Origin: Nitrospiraceae bacterium
GTDB taxonomy: Bacteria; Nitrospirota; Nitrospiria; Nitrospirales; UBA8639
Direction: 5' to 3'
Length of the DNA stretch: 20,899 nt
Assembly: GCA_003523945.1 (NCBI GenBank)
Contig: DOFS01000240.1
Coordinates: 1-20,899, forward strand
The notes under the pieces: generated by a model
The model's input: the letters and a program-made list of their open reading frames with translations, nothing else
What the model was told of the DNA's origin: nothing
The model's database searches: none
Shown here: positions 7,599 through 16,389 of the stretch, in pieces
How the letters are laid out: every line of letters starts with the position of its first letter
How positions within the stretch are numbered: position 1 is the stretch's first letter
Program-made: the position numbers and the translations under genes

Positions 7599-9278
7599 AT
7601 GATTTCACTTCTGCTGGTTGAAGATGATCAAAAAGAGGCACTCATCATTAAAGATATGCTGAAAATTGGTCTTCAAAACCAATTTACTCTAGAGCACAGC
7701 TCCTCTCTCAGCGACGCACTCGACCTCATCCAGCGAAACCCTTTCCAAGCTATTATTCTGGACTCGCATTTACAGGAGGGAAAATCTTTTGAATCCATCC
7801 CGCAATTCATTCAGTATTGCCCGGACGCCCCGATTCTGATTTTGAGCGGCGTTGAGGAAGAAGATCAGGCAATTCAAGCTGTAAAAAGCGGAGCCCAGGA
7901 CTATTTAATCAAAGGTCAGACCAGCAGCTCGACATTGTGCCGCGCCATTCGGTATGCCATGGAGCGCCACCGTGCCACCCAACGCATTACCCAGTTGGCC
8001 CACTACGACCATCTGACGGGGCTCGCCAACCGAGGACTCTTTTATGAACGGTTAAATTGTGCGGTGGCTCGCTGTCGTCGGAATGACACGGCCATTGCCC
8101 TCATGTTTTTGGACCTTGATCATTTCAAAAGTATCAACGACACCCTGGGCCATGAGTGTGGCGACTCCTTACTCAAAACCGTTGCTGCACGGATCAAAAA
8201 ATGTATCAGAGAAATTGACACGGGTGTCCGATTAGGTGGAGATGAATTTGCAGTCCTCCTGGAACAAATTGTGTCGATCGAGGATGTCGCGGCGGTCGCG
8301 CAACGGATTCTTCACCTTCTGGCTCAACCCGTCATTTTGAAGCAGCACCAACTCCATGTGACCGGAAGCCTCGGAATCACTATCTACCCCTGGGATAGCG
8401 CAAACCCCCAGGAACTGTTATCGCATGCCGACGCCGCGATGTATCGAGCCAAGGCGCAGGGCGGTAATACCCATCAGTTTTACACCGCCGGCATGAAAAC
8501 CGCGGGGCTCGATGGCTCAACGGTTGAAGTGGAACTCAAGCGAGCTTTGGTCAAAGAAGAGTTTCTCCTCCATTACCAACCACAGATCAATCTTCGCACC
8601 AAGCAAGTCATTGGTATGGAAGCCTTGTTGCGCTGGCATCACCCCTACCAGGGGCTTATTGGTCCGAATCATTTTATTCCGCAAGCCGAAGAAAACGGCA
8701 TGATCATTCCCATCGGCGAGTGGGTCTTGCGTACAGCCAGCAAACAAGCCAAATATTGGGAGAAGCAGGGCTTTCCAAACGCACAGGTCGCCGTGAACCT
8801 TTCGGCCCGACAGATTCACCATGGCAACCTCCCCTCCCTCATTCAGGATATTTTAATTCAATCCCACCTAGACCCGGAAAACCTCAAACTGGAACTTACC
8901 GAAACCTTTCTAATTCATGAAACCGAGGAGACTATCCAGACACTCCGAGAGCTCAAAGCCATGGGCATCCATCTCTACATTGATGACTTCGGTGCAGGCT
9001 ATGCTTCGCTCCGATACCTGAAATCTTTCCCAATCGACGGAATCAAATTGGATCAAAGCCTCATTCAAAATTTACCGCACAGCACCCATGAGGCGGCCAT
9101 CGTAGATGCCGTTATCTCTTTGGGGAAAAAATTAGGGCTGGAAGTCATCGCCGAAGGAGTGGAAACCGGCGAGCAGATGGCATTTTTAGAGTCTCACGGA
9201 TGTGACGTCATTCAAGGGTATTGGATCGCCCCGCCCCTGCCGGCCCACGAAAGCACGCAACACATGGTGCACACCTAA
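7599..9278 (+). CDS. Response regulator with GGDEF and EAL domains (c-di-GMP synthesis/degradation)
   Basis: A 559-residue cytoplasmic protein. The receiver (about 1-120) has E8/D9/D10, phospho-acceptor Asp55, Ser83 and Lys105. The GGDEF domain (about 132-297) has an intact GGDEF at 213-217 preceded by the RxxD inhibitory site R204-D207 at the standard five-residue spacing. The EAL domain (about 310-552) has EAL at 341-343. By spacing to known phosphodiesterases all catalytic residues are present: E341, N400, E432, D462/D463, K483, E519 and Q539. Both activities are therefore plausible, with phosphorylation deciding the balance; that is inference. There are no membrane segments. GGAG lies 11 nt upstream of the ATG. 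It opens the plus-strand signalling block, and the PAS kinase 430 nt downstream may be its phosphodonor. Confidence 0.95.
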   Translation: MISLLLVEDDQKEALIIKDMLKIGLQNQFTLEHSSSLSDALDLIQRNPFQAIILDSHLQEGKSFESIPQFIQYCPDAPILILSGVEEEDQAIQAVKSGAQDYLIKGQTSSSTLCRAIRYAMERHRATQRITQLAHYDHLTGLANRGLFYERLNCAVARCRRNDTAIALMFLDLDHFKSINDTLGHECGDSLLKTVAARIKKCIREIDTGVRLGGDEFAVLLEQIVSIEDVAAVAQRILHLLAQPVILKQHQLHVTGSLGITIYPWDSANPQELLSHADAAMYRAKAQGGNTHQFYTAGMKTAGLDGSTVEVELKRALVKEEFLLHYQPQINLRTKQVIGMEALLRWHHPYQGLIGPNHFIPQAEENGMIIPIGEWVLRTASKQAKYWEKQGFPNAQVAVNLSARQIHHGNLPSLIQDILIQSHLDPENLKLELTETFLIHETEETIQTLRELKAMGIHLYIDDFGAGYASLRYLKSFPIDGIKLDQSLIQNLPHSTHEAAIVDAVISLGKKLGLEVIAEGVETGEQMAFLESHGCDVIQGYWIAPPLPAHESTQHMVHT

Positions 9279-9379
9279 ATAAGACAATACGGAAAAAGGG
9301 CATTTCCCCAACACTCGAAATCGCCCAGATTCTTTTCCGGTCGTTTTCACTTTCAGGCCTTATCAAGGTGACCCCCGGT

Positions 9380-9399
9380 GAAACACTAATTGGTGTTTC
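9380..9399 (+). terminator. Possible weak terminator after the GGDEF-EAL gene
   Basis: GAAACAC and GTGTTTC form a 7-bp stem with a six-base loop about 100 nt past the stop codon. A pyrimidine-rich stretch follows, but not a clean T-run, so this may be a weak terminator or merely a regulatory dyad. Confidence 0.35.
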
Positions 9400-9429
9400 C
9401 TTCCTTGCTTTCCTACCAACTCATAATCG

Positions 9430-9444
9430 GGAACTGACAGTTCC
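9430..9444. repeat. Short perfect palindrome
   Basis: GGAACT-GAC-AGTTCC in the region upstream of the PAS kinase gene. It could be an operator half-site pair or a small hairpin. It lies about 265 nt before the kinase start. Confidence 0.3.
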
Positions 9445-9708
9445 ATTTAAAATACCGATTTTATCTTGAAACAAACTTCAGGAGCGGGTATGATAAGTCC
9501 ATCCATACCCTTCTTATGTTTTCATACAAAATTGATTGTATATTTTTTAAGTGAAATGAGTTCCTGCTGAGAACCAATCCTGTAGGTCTCGCATCATTTC
9601 TGAACACGCTTCTATTCCTCTAAAATCTTGGCATCCAGACCTTTTATGGGCTGGAATATCAATATCGCGTCCTAGGTTTGCTGGATAACAAAAGCGCGCA
9701 AGCACTCC

Positions 9709-12700
9709 ATGGCCAGCCAACAACCCTTTTCCCAACGACAACATCTTCATTCCATGTGGATCTTGGGACTGACCGCGCTCATCTTTATCCTTGATCTCTT
9801 TACCCCACTCGGTGTTGCAACCGGAGCTCTCTATATTTTCATCATCTTGGCGACGCTGTTCATTGGGCAAAGGAAATTCACCCTTTTTTTGGGAGGCCTC
9901 ACCACAGTCCTGATTATCATGGGGCTGTTCCTTTCACCGGGAGGCGATGCCAACGGACATGCGATCCTGAATCGAATCATCCAAATGGCTGCCATTGGAG
10001 CGACGGTACCCTTGGCGCTCACTCAAATTTCAAACATCAACCGCATTATGACGAGTGAAGAACGCCTTGATTTGGCGCTCCAGGGAACAGACGAAGGCAT
10101 TTGGGATTGGCCCGATACGAAACTGGACCAAGAATGGTGGTCTCCCCAATTCTATGCTCTATTAGGATATACCCCCGAAGAAGTTTCACCTTCTTTTTCG
10201 CAATTTAAAGCCCTGCTTCACCCGGAGGATCATCAACCTACCACTAAAGCCCTGGAGGACCATTTCAGACACCATGTCCCCTTCGATGTGGAATATCGTC
10301 TTCGGACTCGCTCGGGTGAATATCGCTGGTTCCGGGGAAGAGGAAGATCCGCCCAACGCCACCCTAAGGGGCCAATCCGGATGGTGGGCTCCATTGACGA
10401 TATCACCCAACGGAAAAATGCCCAAGAGAAAGTCCGGCTCATTATTGAAGCCGCTCCCAGCGGCATGCTGATGATCGACGCCCACGGCAAAATTGTTCTG
10501 GCCAATCAGCTCCTGGCCCGCCAGTTCGGGTATCCACATGACGCACTCCTGGGCCAGACAGTCGAACGTCTCGTACCCCTCCGTTACCAGGACAGCCATT
10601 CCGCCCAACGCACCGCCTTCTTTGCTTCACCTACATCCCGGCAAATGGGCCGCGGTCGCGATCTTTTTGGTCTTCGTAGGGATGGCTCCGAGTTTCCCGT
10701 CGAAATCGGTCTGAACCCGGTCACGACCGAGGAAGGCACCTTTGTCCTGGCCTCCATCATCGATATCACCCAACGGAAAAAGGCTGAAGAGTTCCTCGCC
10801 GATCAGAACCGGTTATTGGCCTTAAACGCCGAGGTAGGCCGTATTATTAACCAGACCCGAGAACTTCAACCACGCCTGCAGCAATGTACACATGCGATAG
10901 TCGATTCTCTCCATGTTGCCTTCGCGGGCATTTGGACTCTCAACCAAAACAAGCCCCTCCTCGAGTTAGAAGGCAGCGCAGGCCCCTCTGCCCATGTGAA
11001 TGATCTCCAACGCCATATCCCGCTCGGGCAGTTTACCATCGGGAAGATTGCGGCAGAAAAAATTCCTCATGTGACGAATACCGTGATCGGAGACCCCCGT
11101 GTACTCGAACAAGATTGGGCCACACGAGAGGGCCTGGTCGCCTTTGCCGGGTATCCCTTAATCAAAGGCCAAAACGTTGTAGGGGTCATCGCCGTATTTG
11201 GGAAATACCCGTTGGGAAATTCGACTCTGGACACCCTGAAAATGGTGGGCGATCGCATTACGGCTGCCATTGAACGCCACTTTGTCCGCCAAGCCCTTCA
11301 AGAACTCTCCCGGCGAAACGAACGCATTCTGGCTTCAGCCGGGGAAGGGATCTACGGGCTGGACAACGAAGGTCTTACCACTTTCATCAATCCGGCTGGA
11401 GCCAGAATGCTTGGGTATGAGGCTGAAGAACTCCTTGGGATACCCATACATGCTGCGATACATCACACCAGATCGGATGGGTCCCCGTGTCCCTCTGAAG
11501 GATGCCCCATGACTGCCCCTTTGAAAGATGGCGACCTTCATCAGGTCGAGGACGACCTTCTGTGGCGGAAGGACGGGAACAGCTTTCCAGCCTTCTTTAC
11601 CAGCTCCCCCATCCGGGATCACGCAGACAACTCTATTGGTGCGGTCGTGGTCTTTTCTGATATTACCGACCGAAAACACCAAGAGCGCCATCTCAAAGAA
11701 CTTTCAAATCGACTAACGCTGGCTACCCAGGCAGCCGAACTTGGCATCTGGGAGTGGAACATTCAAGAAAACACCCTGACATGGGACTCGCAAATGTATG
11801 TGCTGTACGGACTCGAACCAAAATCCAAAGTCGTATCCTATGAAAGTTGGGCCAACGCCCTACATCCCCAAGACCGACCCTCGGCCGAAGAAGCCGTTCA
11901 ACGCGCCATCCAAGGCAAACAAAAACTTGATACGGAGTTTCGTGTCCTCTGGCCGGATGGTTCGGTTCATTGGATCAGAACAATCGGCTCGGTTGAACAT
12001 GATTCCGCAGGTATGGCCATTCGAATGATTGGAATCAATTGGGATATCACCGAAACCAAAGCGTCCCAAAAGGCCATCCTTCAACATACCAAAGATCTGG
12101 AAGTCAGCAACCAAGAGCTTGATGATTTTGCCTACATTACCTCACACGATCTAAAGGAACCTCTTCGTGGGATTGCGAACTACAGTCGGTTTCTCCTCGA
12201 AGACCACGGCCCCCTTCTCCCCGAAGAAGGGAAAGAGCAGTGCCATACGATCATTCGATTAACCCAACGAATGGAAAGCCTGATCGAATCCCTCAGGTAC
12301 TATTCCCGGGTAGGCCGTACCGAGCTCGCCATCCTCCCTGTGAATTTTGATGCCTTGCTGGATGATATTCTCTTGACGCTCAAGCCACGATTGGAAGAGA
12401 CCCAGGTCACTATCAAGCGTTCGTCTCCTTTACCCACGTGGCCCTGTGATGGCGTAAAAATTCGAGAAGTCCTGGCTAATCTGATCACGAACGCTATGAA
12501 ATATAATGATAAACCCGAAAAGTGGATCCAGCTATCCGCACAGATATTGCCGGACTCAGGTCATTTGGAAATAGCCGTCCGCGATAACGGCATCGGCATA
12601 CCCCAGGCTCACCAGCAGAACATATTCCGGATTTTCCGGCGATTGCACAGTCGTGATAAATTCGGCGGCGGAGACGGTGCCGGACTGACCATCGTCAAAA

Positions 12701-12813
12701 AAATCATGGAACGCCATGGCGGCACAATTCGTCTGGAATCGACAATGGGGGAAGGCACGACCTTTTTCGTCGCGCTTCCTCCTTCCCATACCGGAAAAGG
12801 CCAAGATTCATGA
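9709..12813 (+). CDS. Membrane multi-PAS/GAF sensor histidine kinase (phytochrome-type kinase core)
   Basis: A 1034-residue kinase. Three to four hydrophobic helices span about residues 16-105 (including DLFTPLGVATGALYIFIILA). Then come PAS1 (about 116-238, ending GSIDDITQRK), PAS2 (about 243-358, IIDITQRKKAEE), GAF (about 365-528), PAS3 (about 535-657, with CPSEGCP at 594-600) and PAS4 (about 664-785). The HisKA has His813 in ITSHDLKEPLRG, the variant typical of phytochrome-like kinases that pair with Rcp1-like receivers. The ATPase domain has N928 (NLITNAMKYN) and DNGIGIP; the glycine box reads GGDGAGLTIV, with Asp where Thr is usual. The GAF domain has a single Cys (393) and no bilin pattern, so light sensing is unlikely. 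The ATG at 9709 lacks a clear ribosome binding site. The stop overlaps the next gene's start (ATGA), indicating coupling with the receiver genes. Confidence 0.92.
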   Translation: MASQQPFSQRQHLHSMWILGLTALIFILDLFTPLGVATGALYIFIILATLFIGQRKFTLFLGGLTTVLIIMGLFLSPGGDANGHAILNRIIQMAAIGATVPLALTQISNINRIMTSEERLDLALQGTDEGIWDWPDTKLDQEWWSPQFYALLGYTPEEVSPSFSQFKALLHPEDHQPTTKALEDHFRHHVPFDVEYRLRTRSGEYRWFRGRGRSAQRHPKGPIRMVGSIDDITQRKNAQEKVRLIIEAAPSGMLMIDAHGKIVLANQLLARQFGYPHDALLGQTVERLVPLRYQDSHSAQRTAFFASPTSRQMGRGRDLFGLRRDGSEFPVEIGLNPVTTEEGTFVLASIIDITQRKKAEEFLADQNRLLALNAEVGRIINQTRELQPRLQQCTHAIVDSLHVAFAGIWTLNQNKPLLELEGSAGPSAHVNDLQRHIPLGQFTIGKIAAEKIPHVTNTVIGDPRVLEQDWATREGLVAFAGYPLIKGQNVVGVIAVFGKYPLGNSTLDTLKMVGDRITAAIERHFVRQALQELSRRNERILASAGEGIYGLDNEGLTTFINPAGARMLGYEAEELLGIPIHAAIHHTRSDGSPCPSEGCPMTAPLKDGDLHQVEDDLLWRKDGNSFPAFFTSSPIRDHADNSIGAVVVFSDITDRKHQERHLKELSNRLTLATQAAELGIWEWNIQENTLTWDSQMYVLYGLEPKSKVVSYESWANALHPQDRPSAEEAVQRAIQGKQKLDTEFRVLWPDGSVHWIRTIGSVEHDSAGMAIRMIGINWDITETKASQKAILQHTKDLEVSNQELDDFAYITSHDLKEPLRGIANYSRFLLEDHGPLLPEEGKEQCHTIIRLTQRMESLIESLRYYSRVGRTELAILPVNFDALLDDILLTLKPRLEETQVTIKRSSPLPTWPCDGVKIREVLANLITNAMKYNDKPEKWIQLSAQILPDSGHLEIAVRDNGIGIPQAHQQNIFRIFRRLHSRDKFGGGDGAGLTIVKKIMERHGGTIRLESTMGEGTTFFVALPPSHTGKGQDS

Positions 12814-13418
12814 CCATCACTTCCCATCGGATGCCCATTCTCGTCATCGATGATAGTCCGGAAGACTCTCCATCAATACAAGGCTGGTTGAGGCAACCGG
12901 GCTTCAGCAATCCTTTAGTCCATTGTTCTGTAGGTGAGGATGCCTTGAGCCTGTTAGACCAGAAAACCAATCCCGAGACCGGCGCAGCTTCGAAACTCAA
13001 TCCTGGCTGCATTCTGCTGAGCCTGAACCTGCCGGATCTGGACGGTAGGGATATCTGGCAATCCATCAAACCCCAATTAAAATTAAACCTTTTACCAGTC
13101 CATGTCCTCAGCTCTTCCAATGACCCGGAGGACACATCACCTCTTCCTCCCGGAACGGCCAAAACTCCTTATGGTGAGACCACCCAATTTCGATGGCTTA
13201 GTCCAATCCATGGAGCCATTCAGAAACTCCTGGGTGGAAACTGTCGAACATTGAACATCGGTCAACAAACATCACAGGCCATGAATCATTCTCCCATAAT
13301 CAAAGGACAACCGAATGTCTCACGCGTTTTCTCCAAGACAATCCATCCTTCTAATCGAGGACAGCCCGGAAGATGCAGAAGCCACTCTTCGCAGTTTTCA
13401 AAAATCAGGACTCCGTAA
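12810..13418 (+). CDS. Degenerate Rcp1-like receiver (pseudo-receiver) with out-of-frame tail
   Basis: A 202-residue frame whose first ~145 residues are clearly homologous to the next gene (ILVIDDSPED, NLPDLDGRDIW, LPVHVLSSS). The acidic pair D14/D15 remains, but the phospho-acceptor Asp is Ser71 (ILLSLNLP versus ILLDLNLP in the paralogue). The conserved Lys before Pro is Ser131 (RWLSPI versus YIVKPV). It therefore cannot be phosphorylated in the normal way. The ATG overlaps the kinase stop (ATGA). The last 104 nt overlap the next receiver gene in another frame, so residues 169-202 carry no receiver homology and probably reflect a lost stop codon. The frame is otherwise uninterrupted. It is either a functional pseudo-receiver (titration or binding partner) or a decaying duplicate. 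Confidence 0.7.
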   Translation: MTITSHRMPILVIDDSPEDSPSIQGWLRQPGFSNPLVHCSVGEDALSLLDQKTNPETGAASKLNPGCILLSLNLPDLDGRDIWQSIKPQLKLNLLPVHVLSSSNDPEDTSPLPPGTAKTPYGETTQFRWLSPIHGAIQKLLGGNCRTLNIGQQTSQAMNHSPIIKGQPNVSRVFSKTIHPSNRGQPGRCRSHSSQFSKIRTP

Positions 13419-13770
13419 CCCGATCAAACGTTGCGAGAACGGGGATGAGGCCTTGGCCTATTTATTCAAAAAAAACCCAGACCAGGACCAGCCGCCAGAA
13501 CCTCCACCAGGGTTGATTCTTCTCGACCTGAATCTGCCGGGCACCGACGGGCGGGAAGTACTTCGAACAGTGAAGGCCGATCCGAAACTCAAAAAAATTC
13601 CGGTCATCGTGCTGACCACCTCGTCAGACGAACGCGATATTGAATCCTGTTACCAAGACGGGGCCAACAGCTATATTGTGAAACCCGTCGAAGCCGAAGG
13701 CCTGTTTACAGCCGTTTTAAAATTAAAAGATTACTGGTTTGAATTGGTCGTATTCCCGAAACCGGACTAA
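13315..13770 (+). CDS. Single-domain Rcp1-like response regulator
   Basis: A 151-residue stand-alone receiver. E15/D16, phospho-acceptor Asp71 (LILLDLNLPGTDGRE), Thr101 and Lys123 (YIVKPV) are all canonical, and no output domain follows. The closest known style is the cyanobacterial phytochrome regulator Rcp1, including the extended loop after helix 2 (here a Pro-rich NPDQDQPPEPPP) and the aromatic C-terminus (KDYWFELVVFP). AAAGGA lies seven bases before the ATG, supporting this start even though it lies inside the preceding frame. It is the probable phospho-acceptor of the PAS/GAF kinase upstream and could pass phosphate on to other partners. Confidence 0.93.
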   Translation: MSHAFSPRQSILLIEDSPEDAEATLRSFQKSGLRNPIKRCENGDEALAYLFKKNPDQDQPPEPPPGLILLDLNLPGTDGREVLRTVKADPKLKKIPVIVLTTSSDERDIESCYQDGANSYIVKPVEAEGLFTAVLKLKDYWFELVVFPKPD

Positions 13771-13778
13771 CAACCTAT

Positions 13779-13793
13779 TCAGAAGTATTCTGA
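13779..13793. repeat. Short palindrome between receiver and hybrid kinase genes
   Basis: TCAGAA-GTA-TTCTGA, nine bases after the receiver stop. With only six-base arms and no T-run it is not a convincing terminator; it could be a processing or binding site. Confidence 0.25.
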
Positions 13794-13829
13794 TGGTGTG
13801 ACCTCGTGCGATTTGATTGACCATTACAT

Positions 13830-15836
13830 GTGTGGCACTCTCACTCATTCTCGGTCTGGTCGTTCCTGATCATGGGATTTCAATCAAACATGCCCTTCGG
13901 CGCCAACCATCCTCGACTTTCTGTCTTTCGCCTTTTTATTATCGATGACAACCCCAGTGACCGGTCGATGTATATCCGATGGATTCGGCGCACCGCGCCC
14001 ATTCACCTCGACATCCAAGAAATGGAAACAGGAGAAGAGGCGTTAAAAGCCTATGAAAGCTCTCCACCCCACTGCATCCTTTTAGATTTCCAGCTTCCCG
14101 ATATGACAGGGTTAGATTTTCTGGCCAAGGTACACCGAAGCTACCAGTCCTCTGCGGTGCCCATTATTTTCCTGACAGGACAGGGGAACGAAAAAGTTGC
14201 TGTTCAAGCGATCAAGCTGGGAGCGCACGATTATTTCACCAAAAGCACTCTTTCAGAAGACATTCTCTGGCATCACATTGAACAAGCCATCGATCAGAAT
14301 ACGACCCTGCGTCGTCTTCAAGCCCTGGAGCGGCAATCCAGCATCATCCTGCAATCATCCAGCGATGGCATACTGGTCGTCGGGACGAACGGGGTAATTC
14401 GATTTACCAATCCTGCAGCAGAGCAGCTCTTCAACCGAACATCCGAGCAATTAAGGGAATCTCCTTTTGGCTTCCCGATAACAGAAAATCAGACAACCGA
14501 AATAGAGATCCTGAGTGAAGGCGGAAAACGAATCCCTGTGGAAATGCGGGTGGTCCCAATTGAGTGGGAAGAGAAGCCCGCCTACCTGGCTTCTCTCCGT
14601 GATGTGACAGAGAGACGAAAAGCCGAAGAAGAACGACGCCGGCATGAAATCGAACGGCAGTACTCACAAAAACTGGAAAGCCTGGGTGTGCTCGCCGGCG
14701 GCATTGCCCACGATTTCAACAATCTCCTGATGACCATTGTGGCCCGCTCCGGCCTTGCTCTTCGTTCCCTTCCTCGAGATGCCCCCGCTCGAGAACATCT
14801 CACCTTTATTGAAAAAGCCGGCCTTCATGGCGGGGAACTGGCCAATCAAATGTTATCCTTTGCGGGGCAGACCCGTCTGGACTTTCAAGTCGTCCAACTC
14901 TCGAAACTTCTGGAAAATTTGGCCTCGTTTCTGCGATCAACGATATCCAAACGCCTCACTGTCGAGTACGACCTTGCCCCCTCACTTCCACCCATTCGAG
15001 CGGACCACACTCAATTACGCCAAATCATTATCAATATCGTGACGAACGCCTCAGAGGCGAGTGGAGAGGGCGAGGGGGTCATCACGATACGTACAGCCGA
15101 ATGGGATCCCCTCACACAAAATTTCCACAGTTGGCATGTCATCGGAAATCTCCCGACAGGCCGGGCTGTGAGTTTAACGATTCAGGACAGGGGTTGTGGG
15201 ATGGCCTCTGCGATGATCCCGAAAATTTTCGATCCCTTTTTTTCCACAAAATTTCCTGGCCGCGGACTGGGGCTCGCATCCCTGTTGGGGCTGGCCCAAG
15301 CCCATGCTGCCGCCATTGCGGTGCGAAGCCAACCCGATGTCGGCACGGAATTTTCGTTACTCTTCCCTGCCACAATCCCCAGTCCTTCGACCAAGAAGGT
15401 ACCGGTCTTCTCGATTCCGACTCAACATCCCTCACTGACCAAAAAACCGGTGGTGTTAGTCGTTGATGACGAAGAAGATGTGCGGGTGGCCTGTTCGATG
15501 ATCTTTGAAGAAATGGGATTGCAAACCTTGGTCGCCTCGGATGGGCAAATCGGCATTCAGGTTTTTCAGCAATATCAACACGAGATCATGGTGGTGCTCT
15601 TGGATCTCACCATGCCCAATATGGATGGTCAAGAATTTCTCGAACACATCCAAGGCCTCAACGCCACGATTCCCGTGATTTTGTCAAGTGGATATACCGA
15701 GGAGGAAGCGATGAAAAGATTTCACAACCCGAGAATGGCGGCGTTTATTCAAAAACCCTATCAAGTCGAAACACTCATCGCCAAAGTCGAAGAGATCAGG
15801 CAAACACAAATAACCTCCTCCGACACCGGCCTGTAA
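13830..15836 (+). CDS. Hybrid histidine kinase REC-PAS-HisKA-HATPase-REC
   Basis: A soluble hybrid kinase of up to 668 residues. An N-terminal receiver (about 33-155) has D39/D40, Asp86, Thr116 and Lys138. A short PAS domain covers about 168-262 (SSDGILVVGTNGVIRFTNPA, ending LRDVTERRKAEEE). The NtrB-like HisKA has His294 in GGIAHDFNNLL. The ATPase domain (NIVTNASEA, DRGCGM, RGLGLASLLG) is followed by a C-terminal receiver with Asp592 and Lys642. All phosphotransfer residues are intact, so it can both receive and send phosphate, as in a relay. It lies 60 nt after the stand-alone receiver. The start is uncertain: the longest frame begins with GTG at 13830, while ATGs at 13872 and 13890 would remove only the 14 or 20 residues before the receiver. 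None has a strong ribosome binding site. Confidence 0.9.
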   Translation: MWHSHSFSVWSFLIMGFQSNMPFGANHPRLSVFRLFIIDDNPSDRSMYIRWIRRTAPIHLDIQEMETGEEALKAYESSPPHCILLDFQLPDMTGLDFLAKVHRSYQSSAVPIIFLTGQGNEKVAVQAIKLGAHDYFTKSTLSEDILWHHIEQAIDQNTTLRRLQALERQSSIILQSSSDGILVVGTNGVIRFTNPAAEQLFNRTSEQLRESPFGFPITENQTTEIEILSEGGKRIPVEMRVVPIEWEEKPAYLASLRDVTERRKAEEERRRHEIERQYSQKLESLGVLAGGIAHDFNNLLMTIVARSGLALRSLPRDAPAREHLTFIEKAGLHGGELANQMLSFAGQTRLDFQVVQLSKLLENLASFLRSTISKRLTVEYDLAPSLPPIRADHTQLRQIIINIVTNASEASGEGEGVITIRTAEWDPLTQNFHSWHVIGNLPTGRAVSLTIQDRGCGMASAMIPKIFDPFFSTKFPGRGLGLASLLGLAQAHAAAIAVRSQPDVGTEFSLLFPATIPSPSTKKVPVFSIPTQHPSLTKKPVVLVVDDEEDVRVACSMIFEEMGLQTLVASDGQIGIQVFQQYQHEIMVVLLDLTMPNMDGQEFLEHIQGLNATIPVILSSGYTEEEAMKRFHNPRMAAFIQKPYQVETLIAKVEEIRQTQITSSDTGL

Positions 15837-15887
15837 CAACCATCACAAGACGTTCATCTTCCACCCCTCACGATCCTGCACCTTGCA

Positions 15888-16319
15888 TTACGGCTGATAC
15901 CGATAGCCTCCGCTCATGTGGCGCTCAAGCGTCGAAGACAGTCCCAGATGATTCCGGTACAACGTGGAATTGACAATCGTCCCATTCTGAGGATCCAACT
16001 CCCCTGCCCGTTGGAAGTGCCGGGTTGCATCCTCATGCCGATCCATCTGGTGCAGCGCGAGTGCCGCATTAAAATGGGCCTCCACAAAATCAGGATCAAT
16101 CTGCAAGGCTGCCTCGAACGACTCAAGGGCTTTCATCCATTGGCCAGCCTGGTATTGATTAATGCCGGTCAGATTCAAATCAGTAGCATTGGGATGCTCC
16201 ATCGGGAGGGAAGCCAGAGGAACGGACTTGGATAAACAGCCACCTAACGCCAACCAACATAGAATCACAAGGAACACAGGTCGTCGAGACAGCTGTCTTT
16301 CTTCATTGGATCTGTTCAT
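15888..16319 (-). CDS. TPR-repeat lipoprotein
   Basis: A 143-residue predicted lipoprotein. A basic N-terminus and hydrophobic stretch lead to a lipobox ending at Cys28 (LALGGC). The mature part has about two tetratricopeptide repeats (residues ~47-110: YQAGQWMKALESFEAALQID, then AHFNAALALHQM and HEDATRHFQRAGELDP). It probably serves as a small protein-binding scaffold at the inner or outer membrane; the partner is unknown. GGAG lies eight bases before the ATG. It is convergent with the hybrid kinase and divergent from the oxidoreductase gene, with which it shares a 70-nt promoter gap. Confidence 0.85.
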   Translation of the reverse strand: MNRSNEERQLSRRPVFLVILCWLALGGCLSKSVPLASLPMEHPNATDLNLTGINQYQAGQWMKALESFEAALQIDPDFVEAHFNAALALHQMDRHEDATRHFQRAGELDPQNGTIVNSTLYRNHLGLSSTLERHMSGGYRYQP

Positions 16320-16389
16320 GTTACATACTCCTATCTGAAATTCGACCCTGGGTATTCCCTTTATTCGGAGTTATTGACGAGGCTTCCAC

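Larger units (their letters stand above)
9279..9708. other. Intergenic region between the GGDEF-EAL and PAS-kinase genes
   Basis: About 430 nt without a credible gene. It contains a 7-bp hairpin (9380-9399) and a tight palindrome (9430-9444). The large gap suggests that the PAS-kinase cluster has its own promoter. No promoter motif is convincing, and open frames here on the minus strand look like noise. Confidence 0.5.

Noticed and set aside
10730..11300. GAF domain as a bilin-binding phytochrome module
   Set aside because: The domain has a single Cys (393) near its start, no phytochrome chromophore pattern and no PHY domain; only the kinase core is phytochrome-like.
12704..13162. Minus-strand 152-codon open frame
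   Set aside because: It is a shadow opposite the kinase C-terminus and the pseudo-receiver, both supported by homology.
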